From positions 280,578-344,577 of the forward strand of contig VXBA01002147.1 of the NCBI GenBank assembly GCA_013399895.1: a stretch of 64,000 nucleotides of DNA, written 5' to 3'. Under the pieces are notes generated by a model. It had not been told where the DNA came from. It saw nothing but the letters and a program-made list of their open reading frames with translations, and did not search any database. A program made the translations under genes and the position numbers. Each line of letters begins with the position of its first letter. The first letter of the stretch is position 1. The stretch comes from Serilophus lunatus. Taxonomy: Eukaryota > Chordata > Aves > Passeriformes > Eurylaimidae. Of this stretch, positions 12,891 to 24,231 are shown piece by piece.

Positions 12891-15800
12891 AGGCAGATGG
12901 GAAGCAGTGCTGTTAGGGTATGATGTGAAAGATGGTTTGAACTGAGAGTCAGTAACACACTGTTCACTGTGGTGTTTCAAAAATATCTCCCGGTAGTTTT
13001 GTATGTATGGCTACTAGAATAAAACAGAAGACTAGAGAAATTCACCAGCAAGGGGCCAGTTAAGAAGTACTGTTACCAGTCACAAATGTTTTGAATCATT
13101 CACAGTGGAATGATTTGATCTGTCTTTGTGCAGTTTGCTTGTTGCTGTGTGAAGCTGCACGTGATGGCTAGTACATCAAATGCGACTGTAAGACCCAACA
13201 GCAGAAACATGGAAATATTATCAAAGCCTGAGTGTAACATGTTGCAAATATAAAAAATCCAAGCAGAATAATTTTCTCATGCTTCCTCTCACTCAAATAT
13301 GGTTTGAACCGCATTAGCAAATCATATGATGGCAGTTTTATGTGAAATTAGTTAATTATTGGTTGTCACATTTTCCTTTTGGAAGTGGATTGCAACAAAT
13401 GGAAAGTATAACAATCCCATACAAAAAGGTGTTCTGCAACCTGTTTGTTTATTTTTACAATTCTGCATATTAACAAATTCTGTCTGAATAAAAAACTATT
13501 AAAACTTGATAAAGTTTTCATTTCTTCCTCTGTCTGCATTTCAAATAAATATGGAATGATCTGATATGTAGCATTGACAATAATATAATAAATTGGCCAA
13601 ATGAAGAGATATCTTAAAATATCAGGTCTATCTATAGTCAATTTTCAGTCCTACAAGTCAAGAATAAATTGGATGGGATAGAATTTTGTAAATATGTGCA
13701 GTAAGAAAATTACTTCCTGTGAGTGCTACTTTCTTTATTTCTGCATCTAGAACAATCACTAAGGCACTGTTGATTTGAAAAAACAGGGAGTAAGCAGTAT
13801 TACACTTGTGTAGTGTATCCTCTTCCACAGGAAAAAAAAAATTTTAGAGGTATGCATGCATAAAAAAAAAAAAAAATTTAGAGGTATGCATGCAGAAAAT
13901 ATTTAGCTCTTTTACGTCTCTCTGTGAGAGAAGGGACAAAGCCAGGTTCACCAAGAGATGAGGAAACCTATGAAATATCATGTCATAGAATCAGTGCAGT
14001 CTCACCTGGATGTATGTTGATTTGATCTGATGATGAAAGTTGATTATTTAGCAGAGCTTCTTATGAGATCCTAGAGTGAAAATTAAAATGAATCTTTCAC
14101 TGCACACCATTCAAGCAGTGGTCAGTTCTCAAGAACAGTGAGGTAATATCTGAAATGGTGTAATAAGATGCAAATTTGCTGTGAGCTCAGGAAAGTGAGC
14201 TCTAAAGTCTTGAGAAAAGACCTTTGGAAAAAGAAAAGAATATGCTAATTTGTAAAGCAGAGACAGTCCAGAATTGTCTTACGCATCCCTGAAAGAAGAG
14301 ATGCCAATAAAGTATTTCCAGTCTTGAGTTCCCCTACTAAACCTTGTCAGTACAGAAGTTTATAACAGCTGTGGTACCTGTCTGTGAGCTGTGCACTCCA
14401 CTGATGTAATCTACTCAGTCTAAATAACTTCAGGCTTGTTGTTTTTACTTCTCTTTTTCTTCTAGTGGGTCTAAGTGAAGGGACAGCTAACCCTGTGGAA
14501 AAACTGCTGTTTCTATCTAAATGACTTTCTTCAAAAGCTAGAGGAATGTCTATCCTAAAATCTGTATAATTAAAAAAAAAACAAAACAAAACAAAAAAAA
14601 CTGGAAAAACACCTCTGGATATTCAGTACAGTAGATCATTGCTGGTCTGCGTGCAAAATAACTATAACAAATTGGAAGACATCTGAGGAAAATTCTAGGA
14701 ATTTATCAAAACTTGAAAATAAGCTATACATGTAAGCACAAAAGATTAACACACTCTAACCCTGGCCCCTGCCTCTCCTTTTTATTCTCTGATATCATGC
14801 CTTGACTCATCAGCAGAGAAAAAAAAAAAAAAAGAAAAAAAGTAACGTTTCAGTGGTTCATTTCCAGTACAAAAAGGCAAAAATAAATAGCAATTTGAAT
14901 AGTGCTTCCATATAGAGACAATACTCCTGTTGTTATAAAAAATGTCCTGTTATTCTTGTTTCATATTTATTATCTGTCTGATTTACTTGCTCTTTCTTTA
15001 CTTAGTAGAATCATATTAATTAGCATTTGGTATTAAGAAGTAATTCTAGGATGTGTGTGATTGTATATATCAGTGGATTTAATCATAGTAAACCATGTAT
15101 AGGGAAAAGTACATTGCAGAGTATCTGCAAAAGACATTTGGAATCAGTCTTGGATTTGGGAGGAGACACATGTTACATAATGATGGTCTGGTGCCACATG
15201 TAGCAAATCTTCTTCCAACTATTTGCAACTGAATCCTGAGCAGAACAGAATGCAAGTGGCATTGTAAACTTGTAAAATACATTAGATTGTATAATGTTGG
15301 TCCTGATAAAGTTTCAAAAGATTTGGCCAAGATCCCATCCACCTGATTTTAGTGTACATCCACTAGTTCACAGGAAGCAGCCTTTTTCTCTACCAGCTAC
15401 TGAGGAATCCCAAATCCTAACTCCATTATGTCCCTGGTATTAGTTTAGATGAATTCTACCTTTACAACTCAACATAGCATGGCCGAACAAGAGGGTTGTG
15501 TGGCTGAGGGTACCCAAATAAAATAAAATTTGTATTCAAGTGGACTTATCTACTAAAAAGAAAAGTGAACTCAGCAAATGGTTCAAGAAACAGTGTACAC
15601 AAACAGCAGTGAAGTCACATTAACAGTGATCCCAACTGGGAACATGCGGACAAGAATAATCAAAAGTCTCTTAATTCCCATAGGTTTAGGGTACAAGGTA
15701 ACCAGACAAGTTATTCTTCAGTCATCAGAAGGCAGGGATACATACATTGTTATAAAGCACATTACATTTTCTTGGGAGTCATTATATATTTCTGACAAAA

Positions 15801-16564
15801 ATGATGTGCTTTTTATACGTCACTCCCGGTGTGGAAAATTTCACTTTATAACTAGGTACTTTAAAAAGTACAGGACTTAAATGGAACCAAATTGCTTATA
15901 TTCAGAAATAATCATCCAGCTACTGCCTGATCTTTGTTTAACCCTAAACTCTGTGTCTCTACTTTGCTTTGAAGTCTTCTCTTGCCTGGATTAGTATATC
16001 TCTGCAAGGCCAAGTGTCTTGAATGCATAATATTAACTGGAGTCAGAAACGACATGTTCTTTTAGGGTCTGATCTGTAGATTTTCTTAACATGCTAAGCT
16101 TCTTTAGCAAGCAGAATTTAAAAAAGATCACAGTAACTCTTCTTCCTATATTAGTCAACTGCTGTAGTAGTCACTCAAAAGTGGAAGAACCTGTGTTTAA
16201 TTGATTCTTCAACCTGAAAAAAATTCAAACCACTTGCTGCATAAGGCTGCCCTAGGCATTGAACATTCGTCTATGACAGATATTGGAAAGTGCACATGGG
16301 ATTAAAGGTGAAGGGAGGCTTTTTGTATTGGAGCTGATGTATTTTGCAGAAAGGAAATTATGATTCATGTGACAGAGAGTGCAGAAAGGCAGATTTGATT
16401 ATTCAACAGCTCCACTCCCTTCTTCCATGAATCTTTTTTAAAACATTGGATAAATGTTTCTAACAAGCAGAAGAATACCTTAGCTTCCATGCCACAGATT
16501 TGAATCATCTTCTTTCCTGTTCTTCCCTGCTACTCCCCAGTTTAATTTCATGATTATGAATGAA
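12891..16564. other. AT-rich noncoding stretch
   Basis: No gene was found. It contains the short duplication at 13831-13894 and A-runs near 14572-14600 and 14819-14842. A 100-codon plus-strand frame (15578-15880) has no recognised domain, no homologue I know and no repeat boundary, so I treat it as chance. Confidence 0.55.
13831..13894. repeat. Tandem duplication of about 34 bp with poly(A)
   Basis: A run of A followed by [AT]TTTAGAGGTATGCATGCA appears twice, ending at 13860 and 13894. The two core copies are almost identical, so this is a fairly recent local duplication, probably by slippage at the A-run. The core contains the alternating ATGCATGCA. Confidence 0.85.
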
Positions 16565-16957
16565 CTGTATGATTGAGGGACTGGAGCATTTCTCTTACAA
16601 GGAGACAGGTTGAGGCAGCTGAACCTGTTCAGCCTTAAGACATGACTGAGAGGGGACCTCATAAATGTCTATAAGTATTTGAAGAGAGGGTGTCAAGAGG
16701 ATCCTGATGCCAGGCTCTTCTTGGTCATGGCAAGCAAAAGGACAAAAGACAATGAACAGAAACTGATGAACAGGAATTTCTACCTGAATAAAAGGAAGAA
16801 TTTCTTTACTGTGCAGGTGACTGTGCACTGGAACAGATTGGCCGGTGAGATTGTGGAGTGTCCCTCACTGAAGATATTCAAGAACCATCTGGATGCAGTC
16901 CTGTGCCATGTGACTCACTGTGATGTCTTCCAATCTTATCCATTCTGTGAGTCTAAA
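16565..16957 (+). mobile_element. CR1 LINE 3' end, truncated
   Basis: The sequence runs in CR1 order on the plus strand: a GGAGCATTTCTC block near 16583, TTCAGCCTTAAGA near 16628, then the ORF2 C-terminus. The frame from 16679 reads N-K-R-K-N-F-F-T-V-Q-V-T-V-H-W-N-R-L, then E-C-P-S-L-K-I-F-K, both diagnostic of CR1. The 3' UTR ends near 16957 in CATTCTGTGAGTCT-like tail sequence. It is 5' truncated and diverged. A 93-codon frame (16679-16960) runs through it, but this is a transposon relic, not a gene. Confidence 0.88.
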
Positions 16958-17117
16958 TAGGACAGAAAAACTTGTATCAAGAAGAAATGAACAAATATAG
17001 AGCAGGGAAAAAATCCAACATTTCATTAGGACAGAGGGACATCTTGGATATTGGTATAAATTGGACTATCTGTTGGCTAGGAACTCACCACAGGAAAAAA
17101 GACTGTAGTAAATAGGG

Positions 17118-17514
17118 TCATATAATAATTGAGGCTGAAAGGAACCTCTGAAGGACGTCTAATGCAATGTCCTACTGCTCAAAGCAAGGATAACTTCCAA
17201 ATTACACCAGATTATCCAGGCCTTGTCCAATTGAGTTCTGCATATTTCCAAGGACATGATTACAATGGTTATATAGCCTGTCTGGGCAGCCCCTTCCAGG
17301 GCTTAAAAACTCTCAGGAGGAAGAGTCTTTCCCATATACCTAGTCTGAACTTTCTACATTGTAACGTGCAATCATTTCTTCCCATCCAGTCACTGCACCT
17401 TTGTGTCCGTCCTGTGTATCATGGAGTTTAGCTCCATCTCCTCTATCATTCTCCGTAGGCAGTGGAAGGCTGCAGTGAGGTCCTTCCTCCTGCCTCTTGT
17501 CTCCAGACTCAATG
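17118..17514 (-). mobile_element. CR1 LINE 3' end, truncated, older copy
   Basis: The left edge (TCATATAATAATTGAGGCTG) corresponds to the reverse complement of a CR1 tail and its GGTTGGA block. Rightward follow a TCCTACTGCTCAAAGCA block, CTGGGCAGCCCCTTCCAG and a GAAGGCTGCAGTGAGGTCC block, all in antisense CR1 order. It stops abruptly at about 17514, 8 bases before the start of the next CR1. Either it was already truncated there or the neighbour inserted at its 5' end. Confidence 0.82.
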
Positions 17515-17522
17515 AATTCAAT

Positions 17523-18165
17523 TCATAGAATTTCAGAATTGTTAGGGTTGGAAGGGACCTCTGGAGATCATCTAGTCCAACCCTCCCTGGCAAGGAAGGG
17601 TCATCTAGAGCAGGTGACAAAGGAACATGTCCAGGTGGATTTTGAATGACTCCAGGGAGAGGGACTCCCTTACTTACCTGGACAGCCTGTTCTTTCAGGC
17701 TTTCCTCATATGTCCTATGTCCAGCCTTCTAAGCATTTTAATGTTCTTCCTCTAGACTTTCTCTAGCTTGTGGATATCTATGATTCACAGTAGTGCCCCA
17801 AACCAGGCATAATATTCCAGAAGCAAGCATGCAGGTTCTTGGAAGATGGGAATAAATGTTTCCATCAGCTTTCTAGATATATCCTCAATTATGCAGCACA
17901 GTGTATGATTAAGCTTCTTTCCCACGACGATGTGTGCTGACTCCAGTTCTACCTGTCTCCCAGAGCCGTCAGGTTCTTTTCTGCAGAGCTGTCCCTCCAG
18001 CCAGTCAGCCCACAGACAGTACTGTTACTTACTTTATTTAATTCCAAGTGCAGGACTTTGTTGCCTTTGTTGAATTTCGTGAGACTTTTGTCAAGCTGCT
18101 CCTCGGGCTTACTGAGGTCCCAGTGATATCAACCGCTGCTCCAGCCACTCAGACCTATCAGACCT
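17523..18165 (-). mobile_element. CR1 LINE 3' portion, truncated
   Basis: It begins with TCATAGAATTTCAGAATTG and GGTTGGAAGGGACCTCTGGA, the antisense CR1 3' tail and UTR, which are better preserved here than in the copy at 17118. It then runs back into ORF2: a CCCAAACCAGGC block near 17798 and a TTCCAAGTGCAGGACTTTG block near 18041 (antisense of the K-x-L-H-L-G region). It ends near 18165, just short of where the catalytic motif would lie. There is no long open frame. It belongs to a different CR1 subfamily from the copy at 62.5 kb. Confidence 0.85.
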
Positions 18166-19263
18166 TGCAGATATATAATTTAATACTGACATTCTGATAT
18201 CTGCATAACTCAAGGGCCTCTTGAAATGAAAATCTTTCAATAAAATTTAGTAGCGACAATTAAAAGATTTTGATTGAAAGCTGAAGTTTATTCCAATCAA
18301 AAGGCCACTTTGCTATGGTACAAAAATGTTCAGTAAAAATATTTGACTATTAGAGAATCGTATGTTTAAGTTTGATTCTCAGGAAGTGAATGGTCTTGTT
18401 TTACCTTTGTGTATGTGCCAGCAATATTGATGTGTTTCTTTGATTTGGCCTCAGTTTAGAATTACATTTTGTAAAAGTCTCTGCTCCTGTTATGTTAGTT
18501 CAGAATGCTTCTGACCTTTGCTTTAGATTTCTCAGTTTCTACCTAATTACATACATCCCTAGTGACAGCTTTTCTGTAGTGACTTCAAATTAAATCTCAT
18601 CTGCTACTAAGAGATCCTCTGCAAATTGATAACTGATAATGAAAATGTTTTTCCAATATCAGAAAGCAGTCCTATATGTTTTCTTCCAAGGTTCTATCCT
18701 CAGAAGCAGATCCTACACTGAATTCTGTTACATAAGACTTCCAAATCAGATCAATCAATTTTTAGTCTGAAATTTGGTACCCTTCTCTTGAGCAACCTGA
18801 AAGACCAATTTCTATTACATTTACACATTTCAATTTTCATCTGCTTGAGGGCACCCATTGTTTTCTTTTTTTTTTCTTTTTTTTTTTTTTACTGTGGAAT
18901 ATCCTATCTGACTTTCATCTCCTGTTCCACAACGTTATGGGTCTCATGTTTATTCCGAGTCATATCTTCCAGGTCTGTGCAATGATCTTGGGTACTGTAG
19001 GACATCTGAAAGCATACTAGATATTCCTTCAGCCAAAGGAATCAAGTTCTGATTGTGTTATTTACGTTTCCTTTAGTTACAATGGAAGCCTGAACATCTA
19101 GCAGAGATCTAGGCAACTATGTTGCAGACATATCAAATGGAATTAATTTTCAGATTAAAGTATGATAATGTAGATATCTACAAGTAGGACCCTAAATGTG
19201 AGCCAAGTTTGCAGATAATTTTTATAGATATATGTAGATCTATGCATGTCTATATGTTTTTAC
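18166..19263. other. AT-rich noncoding stretch
   Basis: No gene or recognisable repeat was found. It contains a T-rich run at about 18861-18890. It ends at the target duplication of the LTR that follows. Confidence 0.55.
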
Positions 19264-19267
19264 AGAT

Positions 19268-20836
19268 TGTAATGGGTTTAATCTTGGGTTTTTTTCTTGG
19301 GAAGAGGGAGGGGAGAATGTTTCTCTGTTTAAAACCTTGGTTTTCCCTGTTCCCAGGAGAGGGGAAGAAGAGCAAAATGGCTGCATCTGGAATCCAGGTG
19401 GGGCCAGGGTGGTGCGAGGCCGTCCCCCCGTGCTCTCACTGTGGGCCAGGGCACAGACGGACTGTGGGGTTGGAGCTGGATGGTGGTGGTGGCGACACTG
19501 CTGCTGTTTCCTTGGCCACTTCCATGTCCCTGGCACCACTGGCGATGGCTGGGCAGGCACGGAGCGCGGCGGGTGGAGAGGATCCGCCTCTTCTGCAGAG
19601 CTGGTGGTACAGGGCCAACCCACAGCGGGAGCTGGCCCTGTTGGCCGTGCGGGCAGTAGCAGCTGGTCCTGGCAGCTAGGAGTGGCATGCGGGGGTCTCC
19701 CCAGCGTCTGTGGCAGCCATGGTGCTCCTGCAATTCACCGTCACTCACCACCTGTGGGTGCTCCCCACTACCCACCTCTGTGGGCTTGGGCCGGACTGGG
19801 ACTGACGGTTCCCCCGCTGTGCTGGCGCAGGGCTAAGGCTGTCCACCCACGCTGTGCTGGCGGCTGAGGCTGTACCTGCTGCCCCCCTCTGCCAGTGACA
19901 GGCGGCCATGCAGGCCCCCTCCCCACTGCTGCCAGCAGGGTTTGTGCAGGGCCACGCCTGCTGGCTGCAGTGCAGTGGGAGCTGCGACCGCCACCCTCCC
20001 CTGCTGGGAGTGGAGTCCCATGGCAGGTCCCTGTGGCAGCGACAGGTGCCCTGTGCTGGCAGTGCAAAAGTTGTCAGTGCCTGTGGCACTGACTGGGGTG
20101 GCGGCAGCTGCTTTTGCAGCGACCTGGCAGCCGCTCGTGGGCATCATCGCTGAAACCCCAATGATGATGGGGCAGTGGAAGCCCTTGTCCTCTCAGTGAG
20201 GGCCCGTGCAGGCATTTTGGTGGGAATGTCATCTTGACTGTGTAGTGAGGTCTCGGACAGGGGGCAGCGTCCTCATGCCGCCATCCTGTGAGAAGGTGGT
20301 GCGCCCAGGAGGCTGCTCCATGAAAATGTGAGAACAAGCAACCAATGAAAGCCAGAGTAACAGAAGTTTATCCCTTTTTTTGGCTTCTTGTTGCTGAGAG
20401 TGGGTCAGCCCCTGCTCCTCCCTAGTCCCTGGCCATGCAGGGTTAACAGAACTCAGGCAGTGCCAGTGGAGGAACCACATGGAGGCAACAGGAGTCGTGA
20501 TATCTCTCCCCTTTGAGTTCCCCATGGGTCCCTTTTACTGCCATGCTTTTTCAGAGGCTCCTACACGAAGACCAGCACAATCTGTGAGGCAGCCTTCCCT
20601 CCTTCCTTTGCTCCCCAGCCCAGCAGCTAGCTCAGAGGAGCAGTTTGTTTTTTCCCTTTTCTTTCTTTTCCCCCTTTTTCTTGTGAATATTGTTGGGTTG
20701 TTGTGTGTGTAATTGGTTTGTGATTTGGTGGGGTTCCACAGTTTATAGAGCCCCTAGATAATAAAACTGTTTGCTGTTGTCTTCTCTGTTGTGTCTCTCA
20801 TCGTTGGTTTTGCCCCCTAGTGTCCAAACCAGGACA
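19268..20836 (+). mobile_element. GC-rich solo LTR, ERVL-like (family A)
   Basis: This is a 1,569-bp block that starts TGTAATGGG and ends CCAAACCAGGACA. It is bounded on both sides by AGAT (19264-19267 and 20837-20840) and is strikingly GC-rich against AT-rich flanks. An AATAAA at 20760-20765 lies about 70 bases before the right end, which fixes the plus orientation. The 3' third is clearly homologous to the LTR at 54606: a GAGGCAGCCTTCCCTCCTTC-like block, GAGGAGCAGTTTG, and TAGATAATAAAACTGT. Only 4 bp of duplication are intact. Related copies have 5 bp, so one base may have mutated or the family may differ. No internal retroviral region is attached, hence a solo LTR. The many open frames of 60-176 codons on both strands come from its base composition and should not be annotated. 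Confidence 0.85.
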
Positions 20837-20840
20837 AGAT

Positions 20841-22789
20841 AACGCAGATTTAGACCTTGATCCAGTTGCCTGCTCACTACATGACTGTCTGGTATCATTT
20901 AAGAGCCTTTGGGTGCTACCTTACTTCCAGCTGCCTCTCTAGAAAGGCATAATGATCCATTGACATTTCCCTGTAAAAGTGCATTCAGTATCCTGGCATA
21001 TCTCAAACAGTCAGTGCCCATGTTAAGGCAGCTGAATCAAACCTGTAGACATTGCAATAAATGAAGATGAAAGAACTATTCAAGAGATCATAAATCAAAC
21101 ACTGGTGGATTCTGGACAAAATTTGATGGCTAAAGTTAGCTGAGCTGAATCTTAGCAACTATGCTCTAAATACTAACCAGATGACCATTCTTGGGATCTG
21201 CCAGAACAAACATTTTACATGCACAGATATGTACCATGTATTTTTAATGGTGTACCTCAGACACAGAATAATATTTTACCTTGTGATTTTTTTCCCTTGC
21301 AAATATAACCATATAAGTGTTTTTGGTTTTGTCTTCTTTTCTTTACAGTTATTCTGATTTTTAAGCATGTACAGAAATCTCTTTTTGTTTTTCTATACTG
21401 ACCTGTGTACTGACCAATAATAAAAAAGTCCATACAGTTTTCTCCATGTATCCTCTATACACTGAAGTAATTAATCTACAAAGATCTTCTTACAGCCTTT
21501 GACTTAAGGTGCAGGATACTCTCCTCAGGTCATGGCCTGGGGGAAAATCTTGGTATATTTACTGTTTGACATAAAATGTTGAGAGCTTCCCTATCTCTCT
21601 GTGATGCCTTTTGTGTCATTGCCCTCTGTTGTTTTGCATGCAACCTCTTTTCAAGACCATTTGCTCATTTTTAACAAAAGCAGGGTATACTTACTTCTAA
21701 CTTCAGTGAAAATTCCATATACAAGCACAACATTTTTCATGCTCATGCTGTAAAAGCTACTGCCTTCTTCCCTTATATCAGAATATCGACTCCAAATTTT
21801 GAGGTGAAATGTGCAATGCCCAATTCAGATCATATTCTGTGTTAGTAGGCATAACTTTTTTTCTGATCACAATAGGTCTTGTGTTTCAATGTTTTTCTTC
21901 CAAATGTATTTTTCTTAAAATTATGCTATTACCATTGCTTCTGAAAACACATTGGCTTGTACACCCATATCCAGCTAAAAATTAGTATCTGTCATATTTG
22001 TTTTTCATGAGGATATATATACTCATGCAAGACAATGTTGCCCATTAATGCTCCAAAGAGTTCAGCTGCACTGAAATTTATACTGTCACTCCTTGCACAT
22101 GCAGTCCATCTTGTACTGATGCCTGCAAACTCCTATTGGAAAGCATAACCCTTGAGAGATTTTTTTTTGGAAGTCATTGCTATGTACCATTTTGAAGATT
22201 GTCATTTGAGTTGAGCCATTTAATACTCTGAAAGAAATTATTTTAAATCATTTTTTTTGCATGCACAGCATGAGGTTCTTTATTATATAATCTTAGCTAT
22301 ACAACTATTTTCTCTTATAACAATCCTGGAAAAGCATTAATTTTAAGTAGTTTCCATGACTCTGGATTTTTTTTTCCTTTCTTTATTCTCTTGCCCACCA
22401 TCTTTTGGTCTCATACCAAGAGCTGAAAAATCTTCAAACTGATTTTTCTTTTGTTGGATAATCATTTTTTTCAGTAATTTCTTTTTCTGTATATTTTAGT
22501 TTCATCTATACTGTCATATTAATTCACTCTTGGACTTTTTTAAGAGTTGTGATTTGCTAGTGAAGAGGTTGTGAAATTCCATTAACTGTTAAGAACTAAA
22601 ACTGAACTCTAGCTTTATGTCAATGGGAAAGATTTAAAATAGCTACATGTATTAAAAGGTTGAGTTTTTTCCCCCTGGACACTTAAACCATGGCACTTTA
22701 AAAGTGACCCTAAGGTGTATAGTTAAAATGTGTAGCTTTCTGATATCTGTTTTATAGTCGTAGCAGATTATTTCTTAAAGTTTGCTTCT
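20841..22789. other. AT-rich noncoding stretch
   Basis: No gene or recognisable interspersed repeat was found. Open frames are short. Several T-runs are present (for example near 22160 and 22365). Confidence 0.55.
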
Positions 22790-22793
22790 TCAT

Positions 22794-23152
22794 TGTCTCG
22801 AATAAACTCGTGGCAGGTGTGAAAAATGACAGTCCTACTCTGCGTAATGAAATTGATAATTATCAATATTAAGTGAGACAGCAGAGTAAGGTGACAGTGC
22901 TGTGAGCGTGGTATCCAATACCAGAGGCTCAAGGTGTCCTTGAATGGGCAGGACTTTTATAATAAAATTGTCATATGGTATGTTACATATTCATTGGAAC
23001 AGGCGGGATTATTACAATTACTCTGAGGTAGGAGGTGTCATTACAATTATAGATACATCCTCCTTCTCCTCCGCTCTTGGGCATGCTCATTTATTTTTGA
23101 GTAAGGGTCTTGTGTCTCTTTTTGGTGGTCTTTTGATGAAGTAAGGGAACCA
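22794..23152 (-). mobile_element. Candidate LTR, boundaries uncertain
   Basis: Read on the minus strand, this has LTR-like architecture. A TATAAAA (plus strand 22954-22963) is followed by about 160 bases ending in ATTCGAGACA at 22794, with a GC-richer segment upstream. TCAT stands directly outside the left end (22790-22793) and also after a CA at 23153-23156, giving a 359-bp element with a 4-bp duplication. The same TCAT also follows a CA at 24231, which would make a 1,438-bp element. A clear AATAAA between the TATA and the end is missing. A perfect 16-bp palindrome (ATTGATAATTATCAAT) lies at 22852-22867. I cannot name the family. Confidence 0.35.
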
Positions 23153-23599
23153 TCATCTTCATGAACTTTTCAACCCCCCTTGAAAACTTGTTTGAACTGG
23201 CTGATGGCAGCCTAATTAATCCTGATGATGGCTTTATCTTTTATTATAAGAATATTAGCCACATTTTATGACTACCAAGGAGATTCTTGAGATTCTTGCA
23301 GAGGGTATTTCTGGTTTCTGGGGCCTCTTTCAGGAGTTAACTTTAGCTTCGACAAATGCTTAAACAGCAAATTCTTATCAAAAAGGTAAAACTATACATT
23401 CAGCAAAAGCAGTTTGTTAGACCATGCATTTAACAAAATTCTGTTCTGAATTTTACTCATCAACTAAAAAAATCTTTATTATAAACACACTTTTGTTCAA
23501 GGCGAAATTGCTGCTTTAACAGGAACAGCTCTATTTCTAATACATGCAGATTGTCGCTAACAAAGATAACTTTATTAATAGAATTCCTATACCTTACAA

Positions 23600-24231
23600 C
23601 TCTATTTCTCATTGTTAGTTCTTGATTCTCAATATATCATTTCTTACACAGGGGAACAGAAGCAGGAAAGTGTTGCAAAACTCTCTTTGTCCCAGACCTC
23701 TTCCTCTCTCCTCACTATTCCTCTATTGCAAAACCAGCTCATTGTGGAATCTTCCTCTGCTACTCAGTTGCCATGCAGTTGGTCGCTGGAGATGGACATG
23801 TCTGCAGAGCTGAGCCATTGCAGCTGAGAGGGTGGGGATGGCTGCACAAACCCACGAGAGAGCTGAGGAATCCTGAACCGAGAGTTCTGGGAGCCTGGAC
23901 ATGGGTTCAATCCACAGAAAGGAGTTGCAGAGGAAACTTTCTTACAAGCTTCTCCCTGCTCTCCATGATGCTCACCACGTGTCCAGTGAGACCATGTGTA
24001 TGGCAGGGACTTTAGTAAACAGGAGACTCCAATTGGGAAAATACAGCCACAAAGAACTCTTTCCCTCTCTGGCTGAGATGTGAACTGAACTCCAGCAATG
24101 CCCAGAACGAGCAGCTTGGCAGAAAAGCCCCTAAGCCTGGCTGCACCCATGTGTGTGATGGCAGACCAGCGACCACTGTGACCAATGAAACACTTCGCCA
24201 TACTCCAGCTATTGTAACAGACACCAAAACA
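23600..24231. other. GC-richer block, possibly degenerate LTR sequence
   Basis: Between about 23640 and 24231 the composition rises well above the flanks, and a 145-codon minus-strand frame (24201-23764) is open. Its translation has no recognised domain. The block ends at ACACCAAAACA followed by TCAT (24232-24235), matching the TCAT at 22790, so it may be the 5' part of the same LTR. Minus-strand AATAAAG sequences lie near 23570 and 23480. It could also be an unrelated old element or an unrecognised exon, though no splice-consistent coding pattern was seen. Confidence 0.3.

Noticed and set aside
15578..15880. 100-codon plus-strand frame without repeat overlap
   Set aside because: No known motif, no signal peptide, no promoter or splice context. 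A frame of this length is expected by chance in 64 kb.
19209..20525. About fifteen overlapping open frames of 60-176 codons on both strands
   Set aside because: All lie inside the GC-rich solo LTR, occur in many frames at once, and are rich in G, A, P, R and W with no domain. They follow from scarcity of A/T stops.
23903..23914. GGGTTCAATCCA, resembling a tRNA T-arm
   Set aside because: No matching acceptor, D or anticodon arms in the flanking 80 bases.
23764..24201. 145-codon minus-strand frame as a possible exon
   Set aside because: It has no domain or credible splice context and overlaps a GC-rich block better explained as degenerate LTR.
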